A stretch of 64,000 nucleotides of DNA from Coriolopsis trogii. Taxonomy: Eukaryota; Basidiomycota; Agaricomycetes; Polyporales; Polyporaceae. This document shows, piece by piece, positions 12,116 through 21,964 of the stretch (its first letter is position 1; each line of letters starts with the position of its first letter). The notes under the pieces are model-generated. The model had not been told where the DNA came from and made no database searches. It worked only from the letters and a program-made list of their open reading frames with translations. Where the stretch lies: positions 930,001 to 994,000 of the forward strand of contig JAHYIO010000039.1 of NCBI GenBank assembly GCA_020543525.1, given 5' to 3'. Made by a program: the position numbers and the translations under genes.

Positions 12116-12748
12116 GCAGCCCGTCTGCGACGGTCTTTGAGGACGTTACATGTGCACTTAGTCCCCCCAAGGACCAACTAGCGGGGTTGAGTCACAGATT
12201 AGTTGTAACATACTGCTTTCTGCTGCGATAGGTGTCGCAGGACTTGAGACTGGGTGTTAGCACTAGAAGCTCTTTCTCTCCGCAGCAAGGGACTCCTAGC
12301 ATGGTGCATCGGATGTGTCATGACGTGCGTGAGATATAGCTTCAAGTCGGCTCGACATTGACTACACAGACGGTAAACATCCCGAATTCGGGATATCGTT
12401 CAATTGGGACCGCAGGATACTTACGGTTCGAGGTAAACAGGGCGCAGCCGGAAATGCTCTGGTAGCATGTGGAAGCTGGAGTGCCACACCACGCCCTGCT
12501 CACGTCGATCTTGGGAGACATGAACAAACTGGGGTTGAATGACTGTCGAGTGTCCATACAATGTCATAGACCAAGAAATATGTGCCATTGACATGCGTGA
12601 GACAGCAATACAGTTACAAGACAGTGCGTACATTTCCGTGAATCGAACAAGTCACAATGACCAACACACCTAAAGATCTCCGACACTTCGTCGGAAGCAA
12701 CTTTCAGCAGTCTTGCAATACAGTTTCAAAAATACTATGCAAGATATG
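12116..12748. other. Gene-free stretch with a possible exon remnant
   Basis: On the minus strand, 12424-12362 looks like a real 63-nt intron (GTAAGTATCC...CTGTGTAG). It is preceded by an open frame ending LPEHFRLRPVYLEP, but no start, upstream exon or known family could be attached. It could be a decayed gene fragment. Confidence 0.35.
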
Positions 12749-13006
12749 TCAGCGCTGATGCATAGTTGAAAGCAAGCATATGAGCGAAAGTTCAGATAAA
12801 GCGGACGTGACCGCCAAAGCAGTCAGCCCGAAGGTAGCTGAGATAGGTTTCTGCAACGCAAGGTAACCCTTGCTAAAGCCAAATGCCTCAAACATCATAA
12901 CAACGAGATACGGAAGGACGAAAGGCAAAGCCACTAACCCACTGAGATATGTGAGCGCCCGGAAGATCGTCGTTCCAGACGCATTCGCGTCCCTTAGAGG
13001 CGTCAT
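12749..13006 (-). CDS. Possible small membrane protein (85 aa), hypothetical
   Basis: An ATG-initiated open frame of 85 codons lies 56 bp beyond the stop of the neighbouring minus-strand gene. It encodes two hydrophobic stretches (about residues 19-44, YLSGLVALPFVLPYLVVMMF, and about 54-80, FGLTALAVTSALS). No family is recognised and no intron supports it. It may be a real small membrane protein, an exon of a larger gene, or chance. Confidence 0.3.
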   Translation of the reverse strand: MTPLRDANASGTTIFRALTYLSGLVALPFVLPYLVVMMFEAFGFSKGYLALQKPISATFGLTALAVTSALSELSLICLLSTMHQR

Positions 13007-13062
13007 GACCGTGAAGAGGTAAGTTCATCGGCGGTGGATCACGTCATCCACCGTCTACGCTT

Positions 13063-14147
13063 TCAGGCGCCGTCTGAGCCTTGGCGCTTCTTGTATCGTC
13101 GGCGGGGGCCTAGTCGGGGAAGTTCAGAAACGGAAGATAAATAAGGTTGAGTGACCGTACGGCGATCGGGCTGTAGTTCTGAAAAGGTACTCGGGACGGC
13201 TAGTAGAGCGTCATCATGCTTCAATAGTTGTTCAACGAGATCGCGGTTCATTGAGCGAAGACGTTCTTGACGATACGGAACTACAAATACTACGATGAGA
13301 ACGATGAGCAATTGCTGATTGCATCTGCTTACCGTTCGATTGTGCTCCGGAATAGAGACTCGACATTCGCTGACGCACGACGGTCGCTGTACTACAGGAT
13401 GATGACATGATCAGGCGAGGGCGACAAAAATGCGAACAAAACGACTCACTGGGATGTAATGAGGTCACCAGCACAAGCGACGTCAAGGACCGTCTCCCAG
13501 GAAATGGGTCTGATACGATTTTGTAGGCTCTTCTCCACTGCAGGAATATGGGCGGCTAGCGCAGCTAAGACTCGCGTCAAGAAGGCAGCGGAGTCGGCTG
13601 TTAGAGCTTGTAGAGCCAGACCAGGAACAGCAGGCTGGCCATCTTCCTCGCCGTTCACAGTGTTGTCAGGCAATGACGCTGAGGGTGTTGTGGTCTCGCG
13701 CAGAGCACCCTCCATAGAATCATGTTTGTCGAGAGGAACAGTTGTCTGACCTTGTGACGACGTCAAGATGGTCTCGACTATAAGCTTGACCTCATCAGCC
13801 AGACCCCACTCGGGCACATGCACATCACCAGCCAGGAGCGGCCAACGCGTCCAGGTGTCCCTCTGTTTACCCTTACCGGGAGGTCTTGAGTGGGCCCGGC
13901 TGCCACTCTGAGACTTCAATGAAGATCCAGCCTGCGAAGACAAGTCCCGAGAGACAGACTCGATGGGAGGGACATGCATTGCGTCGTCATCTTGTAAGCC
14001 GTCACTCGGATTTGTCGAAGGTAGTTGTGACTGTGTGAGATGGCCAGCGAGGTCGAGCGTGTGCGTCGTCCGGAGTGCACGCAGGAGAGAAGAGTACTCG
14101 GTGAGTTCAGCATGTAGAGCAGCGGGGACTTGGGGACGTTTGGACAT
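13063..14147 (-). CDS. Unrecognised 324-aa protein with basic C-terminus
   Basis: Exons 14147-13450, 13391-13333 and 13280-13063, with introns of 58 nt (GTGAGT...CTGTAG) and 52 nt (GTAAGC...TTTGTAG). The coding length is exactly 325 codons including the stop, which supports the model. The N-terminus has a helical stretch (ALHAELTEYSSLLRALRTT), a middle motif WTRWPLLAGDVHVPEW, a helical section AAFLTRVLAALAAHIPAVEK, then VRQRMSSLYSG and a basic tail GPRRRYKKRQGSDG. No membrane segment or signal peptide. The basic tail suggests a nuclear protein, but no function is recognised. Confidence 0.75.
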
Positions 14148-15258
14148 CGCGTCGCTGCGAATCGAACTTGAAGGACGCGTCGGCGCCGGTGGGGGTGGCT
14201 CGCAGGCCTGGGAACGTTACATAAGCAGAACTGTACAGGTGCTTCAGCCATCCATATCCACGCGCCCAACGCGCCTCGCTTCGACAGTCCACTCCATAAC
14301 GAACAACGTACGTCCCCCGTCGTCCCCAGTCTCGTGTTGCTTTGCTCACCGCCGTCATACAGTATGAGAGAGAAGTGGAAGAAGAAAAGGTCTCGGAGGC
14401 TCCGCCGGAAACGCCGAAAAATGCGGGCCCGCTCTAGTACGTCCTGAAGCTGTTGTTGTAATCTCGCTCGTCTGACACACTTGCCTTCGCAGAGTAATCG
14501 CCCTCTCGGCTGCTAGGCTTGCAAAATAGGGATGTTCATGCCACTTCATGCGGAGGCGCGTTATGGAAGCTATCCCATACTCTCCGTCGTTGGGAGGACC
14601 ATGCATCTCAGTCGCATCGCCTCGTGCTGCGCGCCCCAGGTCCGGGGAGCGTAGTGTCTCGATTAAGTCAATGTATCGAGGCAGTTGTTGGGCACTGTAT
14701 CACTAACACATGCATGTCACTTGTATTGCAATGAACTGCTTGCCGATACTTCTCTCGTGCGACCGAGTGTTGGCCGTAACGCACTCATTCCCAATCGCGA
14801 AACGTGAGGGGTATGGAATTGACGGTCTGTTGTATCCCCTTCCTCCCGCCTCCTACGTTCAGGATGTGCAGGACGAGTATGTGCGCTGGGGGCATGTGTG
14901 GGTGAGTTCCAATCTCTTAGTATTACGACGCAGCGCATCACCTCATAGGTCATGCTCATCCGTTCTCGGCCTGCGACGACAGAACGCTACTGCACATGCA
15001 ACTGCCTACCGCAATCCACTGGCCTCTGAGTATTCTATAGGTAGAGAGACACGTTTATAGTGGAGCTATCAAACTTCGAAGTCACAACCTACGGGTGCGC
15101 TAATCCTCATGTTGTCCCCGTAGCACCACTTCGACATCTGCTGCAGGTCGCGACCAGGCACACTCATATCTTGAAGTCCTTTGATAACACCCTGAAGCCC
15201 AAGTTCTGCCTCTCATCACTCCTCTGTCATCCCTCCCAGTCAACAGTGCCGAGAAACT
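14148..15258. other. Gene-free stretch, intergenic
   Basis: It separates the divergent starts of the 324-aa gene (minus) and the first DUF6593 gene (plus), so both promoters should be here. ORFs in it are short and unsupported. Confidence 0.5.
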
Positions 15259-16033
15259 ATGCAACTCGTCTTCAAGGAAGATAGCCCTCTCAACTCGACC
15301 GTGGTCGATACGGCAAGTGGCCGCGACCTGTACCAGGTTACGAGCAAAGCTATAACCGGCTCAGAGAACGTGCGAATGCGCACGGTGGTCCATGACCTGC
15401 AGCAAGATCTGGTCGTCGCCGTCTGGGAGCGCAGGCACGGCTCCGAGCGCGCACAAGACTGGATCACGTACCACTCGACCGCACAGAGTACGCTTGCGGA
15501 CTGGCTGCCTGGTATAGAGACACTCTCCAGGTGCGCTTGCAGCATTTCGAGGTTCGAGTAGAGATAGTCACTGACGTCATACAGACCACAGACGTTCATT
15601 GCTCCCGACGGAGAGCAGTACGCTTGGGAGCGAGTCAAGGCACAGATAACAAAGACAAACAAGGACGCCTTCAAGGTGTGTTCAGCGTATCATTCGCGGG
15701 CTCTCACATCACTGAATTAATTTCACTGAATATGCTATCCAGCTCATGCACGTCGAGACGCAGAAGACAATCGCCGAGACGCATCAGTTCGGTGTTACGA
15801 CGCTCCGTCCGCACGAGCGTCCTGGGCTGAGTCTCGACATTGCGTCTGAGGCTGAGGGTATGGCGGAGGCGATTCTGCTGGCGTTCATCATCGTCGAGCA
15901 GCTCTCTCGCGAAGAGGAGGAGACGACTATCGGCGCATTCGGTATGAGCAGTGTGCTGGGGATGAACACGGCGCGGCTCGTCGGCAACATCACCAACGGC
16001 GCCCATGGAGACGACAAGAGCAGAAAGATGTGA
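15259..16033 (+). CDS. DUF6593 protein, copy 1
   Basis: Small basidiomycete family of unknown function. Exons 15259-15530, 15585-15675 and 15743-16033 (217 aa), with phases 2 and 0. Family marks: the start FKEDSPLNSTVVD, an early Y-x-V-T-S strand, VVAVWERR, then in exon 2 APDGEQYAWERV (the (D/E)G-x-x-Y-x-W motif). The C-terminal exon has SLDIASEAEGMAEAILLAFIIVEQ. Introns are 54 nt (GTGCGC...ATACAG) and 67 nt (GTGTGT...ATCCAG). Two relatives with the same exon-phase pattern lie at 25874-26633 and 30947-31620. No signal peptide or catalytic motif is seen. Confidence 0.88.
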
Positions 16034-16270
16034 GGGACACGACAATGAGACAGGAATGGTGTTGCCTGTGAGAACACCTCTTGTATGATCTCTCGAGAGT
16101 CGTAGCAATGCATGCGTACCATTGTCGAATATACATCGGGAAGTTCGCATAGAGGCCGGGCGGCGAGGCGCATCGCGACAGCTTGCGGTGCATCCGTACA
16201 CCCCACTGTCACTACTGAAGCTCACGCTGACTTGCGTCCAAGCTCCGATCTCGCCGTACAACGTGTCCTC

Positions 16271-17678
16271 CTACACCACCGGCCTGGGCACGACCAGCGT
16301 GATCACCGTTTCAGTTGCACTGTTTCTTGAGCCGCATAATACTACTGTTTTCATCTCCACCAATTGCAGCGAAGGTACTAGGCCAAAGGCATAGGACGCA
16401 AACTGCACCTTCGCATCTTGGTCTGCGTCTTGTGTATCCGCTTCGACATGGAAGCAACAGACGAAGCGTTCAACGGATCGCGATTGTATAGCCGTTAGAG
16501 GATCCACCTGAACATCCGAAAGGGTTGAGTACGCACCGCACACTCGTCAGCACGAGGAACAGGCGACTTACGAAGAGTTGCTTGATTTGTGCTAGAGTCA
16601 TCTTGCTCAGTGCATGTGGATAGATGTCGACGATAATGAGCTCCAACGAACGAAGGTCCGTCATCTCCGGAACGCCTTGCATTTTCACGAAGAACTCGTG
16701 CATCATGTTGTGGGGTGAATAGTCATCGAAGACGGCGCGCACCGCCAAGCACACCGGGCGAATGTCCGCCAGCACATCGCCCAATAGAGGGATATCCTCC
16801 ATGTAGAGTTGCTCTATGTAGAGACGGCGGACGCGGCAGCCGCGAAAACCGAGGACGTAGGCCTCTACAATCTCTCCCGTGAACTCCTCGAGCGTGCTCC
16901 ATAAGACCTGCGATGTTTGCAGATTGCGATGGCGCAATGCAGTGGTTACACCGGGACTTGTATGCTCCAAGTCGTCGAACGATCGAATGCGCAAGTGGGC
17001 GAGCCTGGGAGTGGCCGCTGCATAGCGGGTGGTCGAAGGGGATTGGACCCCCTCTATCTCGAGCGTGCGAAGGTTCGGGAAGAGGGGGTATGGCTCTGAC
17101 TCGGGGGGTTGTGTGTGGCTCCAATCTTTGCATACGAGTTCCTCCAATGACGGTGATAAGTGTGCTAGTAGGCTGAGCGGGCACGAGCAGACGTCATGGT
17201 GGATCCCACCATGAAGGTGTACGCTTCGAAGGTGTGAGCGCGTATTGCTGAGCAGCTCAATCGCGCTACTACTGGCCGTCCGGAGATCGATACGTTCCAG
17301 GGACTCTAGTTGCGATATTGACTGCAACAGCACAGGATCGGGGCGCAGTAGTTCTTCGGAGTGCCTCAACAACAGTGATCGGAGCCCGGTCATGCACTGA
17401 AGACACTCCGAAAGGAGTGCTGACGTGGCCGGTAGCAATGATCTCATGGTGAGTTCGAGGGTGCGGAGTAGATGGCATTGTTGGCGAGTTCTCATAGTGG
17501 TGAGGAACGACATTATTCTAGGGCCGTCCTCTGAGAGGATGACAGGCATCCTGAGAAGCATCTTGATGCCTTCAATGTAGAGCAGTCTGTTTGCTCTCAT
17601 ACAAGCCAATAGGGTGTTCCGATCGCTGGCGGATAGGATGAGGAGGAGAATGTCGTAGTCAAGTGATGGCAGCGACAT
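16271..17678 (-). CDS. F-box/LRR-like protein, copy A
   Basis: Exons 17678-16572 and 16507-16271 (447 aa). The N-terminus LDYDILLLILSASDRNTLLA... is an F-box-like motif as found in expanded Agaricomycete families; it would dock to Skp1 in an SCF ubiquitin ligase. The body has leucine-rich-repeat-like strands (MTGLRSLLL, QLESLERIDL, LRTLEIEGV, LRSLELIIVDIY). The final exon encodes the conserved tail DPLTAIQSRSVERFVCC. The intron is 64 nt (GTAAGT...TTCAG, phase 0). A likely 5' UTR intron lies at 17699-17753. It is very similar to the copy at 19861-21284: one mismatch in about 60 bp around 17340-17400. Substrate unknown. Confidence 0.82.
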
Positions 17679-18063
17679 ATCAGTGCCAAACGATCCGGCT
17701 ATATAACAACATCAGCAATTGTATGACCCGGCTACTGCAATCTTAGTACTCACAATTGTTGCACAACTACTTCGATGGACAGCCGCCTATATGTGTGCAA
17801 CAGACAGCGCTAGCCTGGTGGTGGATGTATATCGGTATTTCCCGGATCGACACGTGCACTGTTGCTGCATGTGACATGGCGTATAACACCAAGCTTGAAG
17901 TACGCGCTTCCCAGTGAGCTGCTGAGCATAAAGTACTACTGTCAGGATAGTGACCGTTGTCTACAAGCTAGTGAGTCGCTCTCTGGCGCTGTTCAATTGT
18001 ATTGTATCTTTCTAACCCATCATTCTGGACTGTCTAAGCTTGCTAGTGCAGAGCAATTCGGAT
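17679..18063. promoter_or_regulatory. Divergent intergenic region with probable 5' UTR introns
   Basis: Head-to-head spacer between two F-box/LRR-like paralogues. On the minus strand, 17753-17699 (GTGAGT...TATATAG, 55 nt) looks like a 5' UTR intron of the left gene. On the plus strand, 17971-18051 (GTGAGT...GTGCAG, 81 nt) could be the same for the right gene. Promoter elements were not identified. Confidence 0.5.
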
Positions 18064-19458
18064 ATGACACCAACATTGGATTATGATATCCTTATCCTCA
18101 TCGTCTCCTTCTGCGATCGGGATACAGTATGGGCCGTCATGGAGACCAACCGTCTCCTTCGTCAGGAGGGCGCAAAGATCCTCCTCAGGTCACCAGTCAT
18201 CCTTCGGACCGATCTCAACACCATGTCTTTCATCAACTTCCTGACTGCCGCACAACACACATGCTCTCATCTGCTCCGGTCACTGACACTGTCCATATAC
18301 GAACCCAGACGCACGACTGCAGCACTCCTTGCAAACTGTCTCCAGTATATGACCGGCCTACGATCGTTGACATTGAAGCATGTCGAGTTCCTTCTTGAAG
18401 GCCATCCAACACTCTTGCACGCCTTCACGCAACTAGAGTCTCTGGAACACCTCGATATCCCACACGCAGGGGAACACGCAGTTGAGCTGCTTCGGAACAC
18501 GCGCTCTCGTCTACGGACGGTGAGATTGCGGCCCGCTGTCGAAGAAGAGAGTAATCCATGCCCACTCGACATGCTTGCCCACGTATCCACATCCCTAGAG
18601 GCGCTCACATGCGAACTCTGGCACCATGCGCATCCGCCCGAATCAGAACCCTATCCTGTCTTTCCGCACATGCGCAGACTCAAAGTGGAAATTGTCGACT
18701 CCCCCGTCACCGCCCGCTACGCGGCCGCACTCCCCAACTTGACCCACCTGTCCGTGCGCTCCCGTGAGTCGAATGAATTCATGCCGAACGACATGCTCTA
18801 CAAGATGCGGCACAAGAACATCACGTCCGCCTCGTCCACCTCATCCACCTGGCGCACGCTCGAAGAGTTCTCGGGGGACATCGCCGATGCCTACATCCTC
18901 GGCCTCCATCAGTGTCGTGTCAAGCGCCTCCACGTCGGTCGTTTGTATCGGAAGGAACTCCCCCTCTTGGAGGACGTTCTGTCAGACATGCGCCCCACGG
19001 AGCTGGCCGCCTGGGCGCCATACCCCGACTACGTCCGCTGCCGAGGGGATCCCAGTATGAGCGGGCTGATCGATGCGCTGCGTACAAGTCCAGGCGCTGC
19101 CGGCCTTAAAGTGTTCGAGCTCGGCATTGATGTTGAGCACAAGGTCGATCTGCACGAGCTGAAGGAGCTCTTCGTGAGTACCCGCTATTCCTTCGAGTTT
19201 GTGTACCATGATAGCTGACTCTATGTGGATGCATGTCAGGACGACCTGTTGGATGCGATCCGGCCACATTCGATTGAACGGTTCGTGTGGTGCTATGCCG
19301 CATCCTCCGTCGATGATCCGTCGATGAGTGTGAAGATCGAATTCGCGCATCATGTATTCACTCAGGTTCCTTCATTAAACACGATGGTGTTCAAGCGTGT
19401 CGAGGACTTGGAGAATGGGGAGGAGTTGGAAGTCATACCGGTATGTAGGGCAATGTAG
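18064..19458 (+). CDS. F-box/LRR-like protein, copy B
   Basis: Exons 18064-19173 and 19240-19458 (442 aa); intron 66 nt (GTGAGT...TGTCAG, phase 0). The ATG at 18064 was chosen because MTPTLDYDILILIV aligns with the start of copies A and C. It has the F-box-like N-terminus, leucine-rich strands (MTGLRSLTLKHVEF, QLESLEHLDI) and the C-terminal exon DAIRPHSIERFVWCY. It is more diverged than A and C and sits in the opposite orientation between them. It is the closest intact relative, in length and motifs, of the pseudogene at 28901-30138. Confidence 0.82.
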
Positions 19459-19860
19459 CACGCCATCGTGGTTTGTAGTCTTTGACCGAAGAGTAGAGAA
19501 CGAAAATGCTTAGTGACCTGACTGCACCTGTATTGAGTTGGAGTCCGATGCGATTAAAAATACAGACCTCCGCGGGAAGTGCAACAACTTGGATCGGGTT
19601 TCGAGGCGAGTACATGGAATACAGAGCTTACGAGCGCATCTAATAAGGCTCCTGCGTTCGTGCAGTAACACAAAACACCTCTTCTCTGAGTCCCGCCATT
19701 GTCTTGTCTTACTGTACTTGGATGGTTGAACACTGTCCACGCGCAAGAAAGGCGGGGCTGTCATATACGTACGGTGCAAAAGTGATGCGGAAACAGCCCG
19801 TCATATGCATACGTACACCATCGACTTCAGAAACAATTTACGACATCTCCACTCCCCTGG
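19459..19860. other. Gene-free spacer between convergent F-box genes
   Basis: No gene seen; it should contain the 3' ends of both flanking transcripts. Confidence 0.5.
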
Positions 19861-21284
19861 TCACTCAACATCGCGCCCCACCTCCTCCTGGATCGCCCCT
19901 CTAGCCACTTCAAGAGTGCTCACCGTATGACCGTCCGACAGGGAGGACACTGACTTCAGCTCTACCACTTGCAGCGAGGGTACAAGGTCAAAGGCATAGG
20001 ATGCAAATTGCACCTTCGAGTCGTGATCGGCGTCTTGTGTGTCTTGTTGGACATCGAAGCAGCAGACGAGACGTTCGACGGACCGCGACCGTATGGCCGT
20101 CAGAGGAGTCACCTGAAGGTAAGCCAGGGTTGAGTACGTACTAAACTCGTCAGTACGAGAAAGTCGCGACTCACAAATAACTTCTTGAGCCATGCAATAT
20201 CCAGTTTGGCCAAAATATGCGAATAGATGTGGATGACAATGAGCTCCAACGAACGAAGATCCGCCATCTCCGGAATGTCTTTTATGTTCGCAAAGAGCGT
20301 GCTGATCGTGATGTTGTTGGGCGTATAGTCATCAAAGCCAGCTCGCACCGCCAAGCGCACCGGGCGCATGTCGGCCATGACGTCGCGCAAGAGCGGGATA
20401 TCCTCCCAGTAGAGTTGATCTATGTAGAGACGCCGGACGCGGCAACCGCGAAGGCCGAGAACGTAGGCCTCCGCAATCTCCCCCGTGAACTCCTCGAGCG
20501 TGCTCCATGACGGCTGCGACGTTTGCAAATTGCGATGACGGATTGTGTTGAGCACATGGACCTCCGTGGACTCGAGGTGATTGAGAGATCGGATGCGCAA
20601 GTGAGCGAGGCTGGGAGTGGCAGCTGCGTAGCGGGCGGTCGAAGGGGATCGGACACCCTCTATTGTGAGCGTGCGAAGGTTCAAAAACACGGCGTATGGC
20701 TCCGATTCCGGAGGTTGTGTGTGATTCCAGTCTTGGCATACGAGTTCTTCCAACGACGACGATAGGTGGGCTAGTATGCTGAGCGGACATGGGCGGATGT
20801 GTTGGCCGAACCCGCCATGCATAGTCACGCTTCGAAGATGTGATTGTGTGGTTCTAAGCAGCTCAATTGCATTTCTGTCGGCGTTTTCGAGATTGATAAG
20901 TTCCAGGGACTCTAGTTGCGAGAACGACCGCAATAGCACAGGATCGGGGCGCAGTAGTTCTTCGGGGTGCCTCAACAACAGTGATCGGAGCCCGGTCATG
21001 TTCTGAAGACACTCCGCCAGGAGGGCTGACGTATCCGGTTGCAGCGTTTTCATGGTGAGTTCCAGGGCGCGGAGTAGATGGCATTGCTGACGAATCTTCA
21101 TGGTAGTGAGGAACGACACCGTTTTAAGGCCGTCCCATGAGAGTATGACAGGCATCCTGAGAAGCATCTTGACGCCTTCGGCATAGAGCAGTCTGTTTGC
21201 TCTCATACAAGCCAAGAGGGTGTTCCGATCGCTGGCGGATAGGATGAGGAGGAGAATGTCGTAGTCAAGTAGTGGCAGCGACAT
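19861..21284 (-). CDS. F-box/LRR-like protein, copy C
   Basis: Exons 21284-20175 and 20112-19861 (453 aa); intron 62 nt (GTGAGT...CTTCAG, phase 0). The start is the ATG of MSLPLLDYDILLLIL, matching copy A. F-box-like N-terminus followed by leucine-rich strands and a second exon with the RSRSVERLVCCFDV tail. A near twin of copy A in sequence, orientation and intron position, with a longer C-terminal tail. A probable 5' UTR intron lies at 21310-21359. The domain call rests on pattern; partner and substrate are unknown. Confidence 0.82.
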
Positions 21285-21964
21285 AGTGCGCAGCTCCAAG
21301 CGCAGCTGTCTGATAATATCAGGAAATGTGTTTTGGGATGCCAGAAACCTGATACTCACATTTTGTACGATTTATGTCGATGAACAGCCTGAGGACCATA
21401 TGTGTGCAATAGACGTCCAGTCCGATGAGCGACAGATGACTCGTAGCCTCGTGGTGTATCGGCAGTTACCGAAACAACACGTGCATCCTCGATGCTGCGG
21501 TGAGGACATGTACATAGCCAACATGTAGCTCACCACTGCGACGCTCGATGCTCCTAGAACCGTACTCAGAGGCATCATTGAAGATCACAGATGCCTCTGC
21601 TCAGGCTGCGTAGAAACAACCTTTCGGAATGCCGCATTGCGACAGCTAACAAATGAGTTCGAATGCAGTGGGAATCGATACATTCACGTAAAGGAATGTC
21701 AGATGTATTGGAGTAACGCGGGATATACATGTGAGCAACGTGTGGATGAGAAAAGTAAAGCGCAGTGTGAGTGAATGGGGAGGGTAGAGAGTTCAAGTTG
21801 GCGTGAACGACCGGCATTCACAGCCTTGTTCCGTTGGCAGCCTGAGCGACACATCGTGAGTATCAGTCGTAGGTCCTCGATAAATCATAGTACAGTGGAG
21901 CGTATTGTCCACGCCGGTATATGCGCAACAGCAGTGCGATCGTTGTATCTGACCGAGCGTGTAT
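21285..21964. other. Intergenic region: promoter of F-box copy C and 3' flank of the FunK1 gene
   Basis: Both neighbours are on the minus strand. At 21359-21310 a 50-nt GTGAGT...TATCAG segment resembles a 5' UTR intron of F-box copy C. Nothing else was recognised. Confidence 0.5.
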
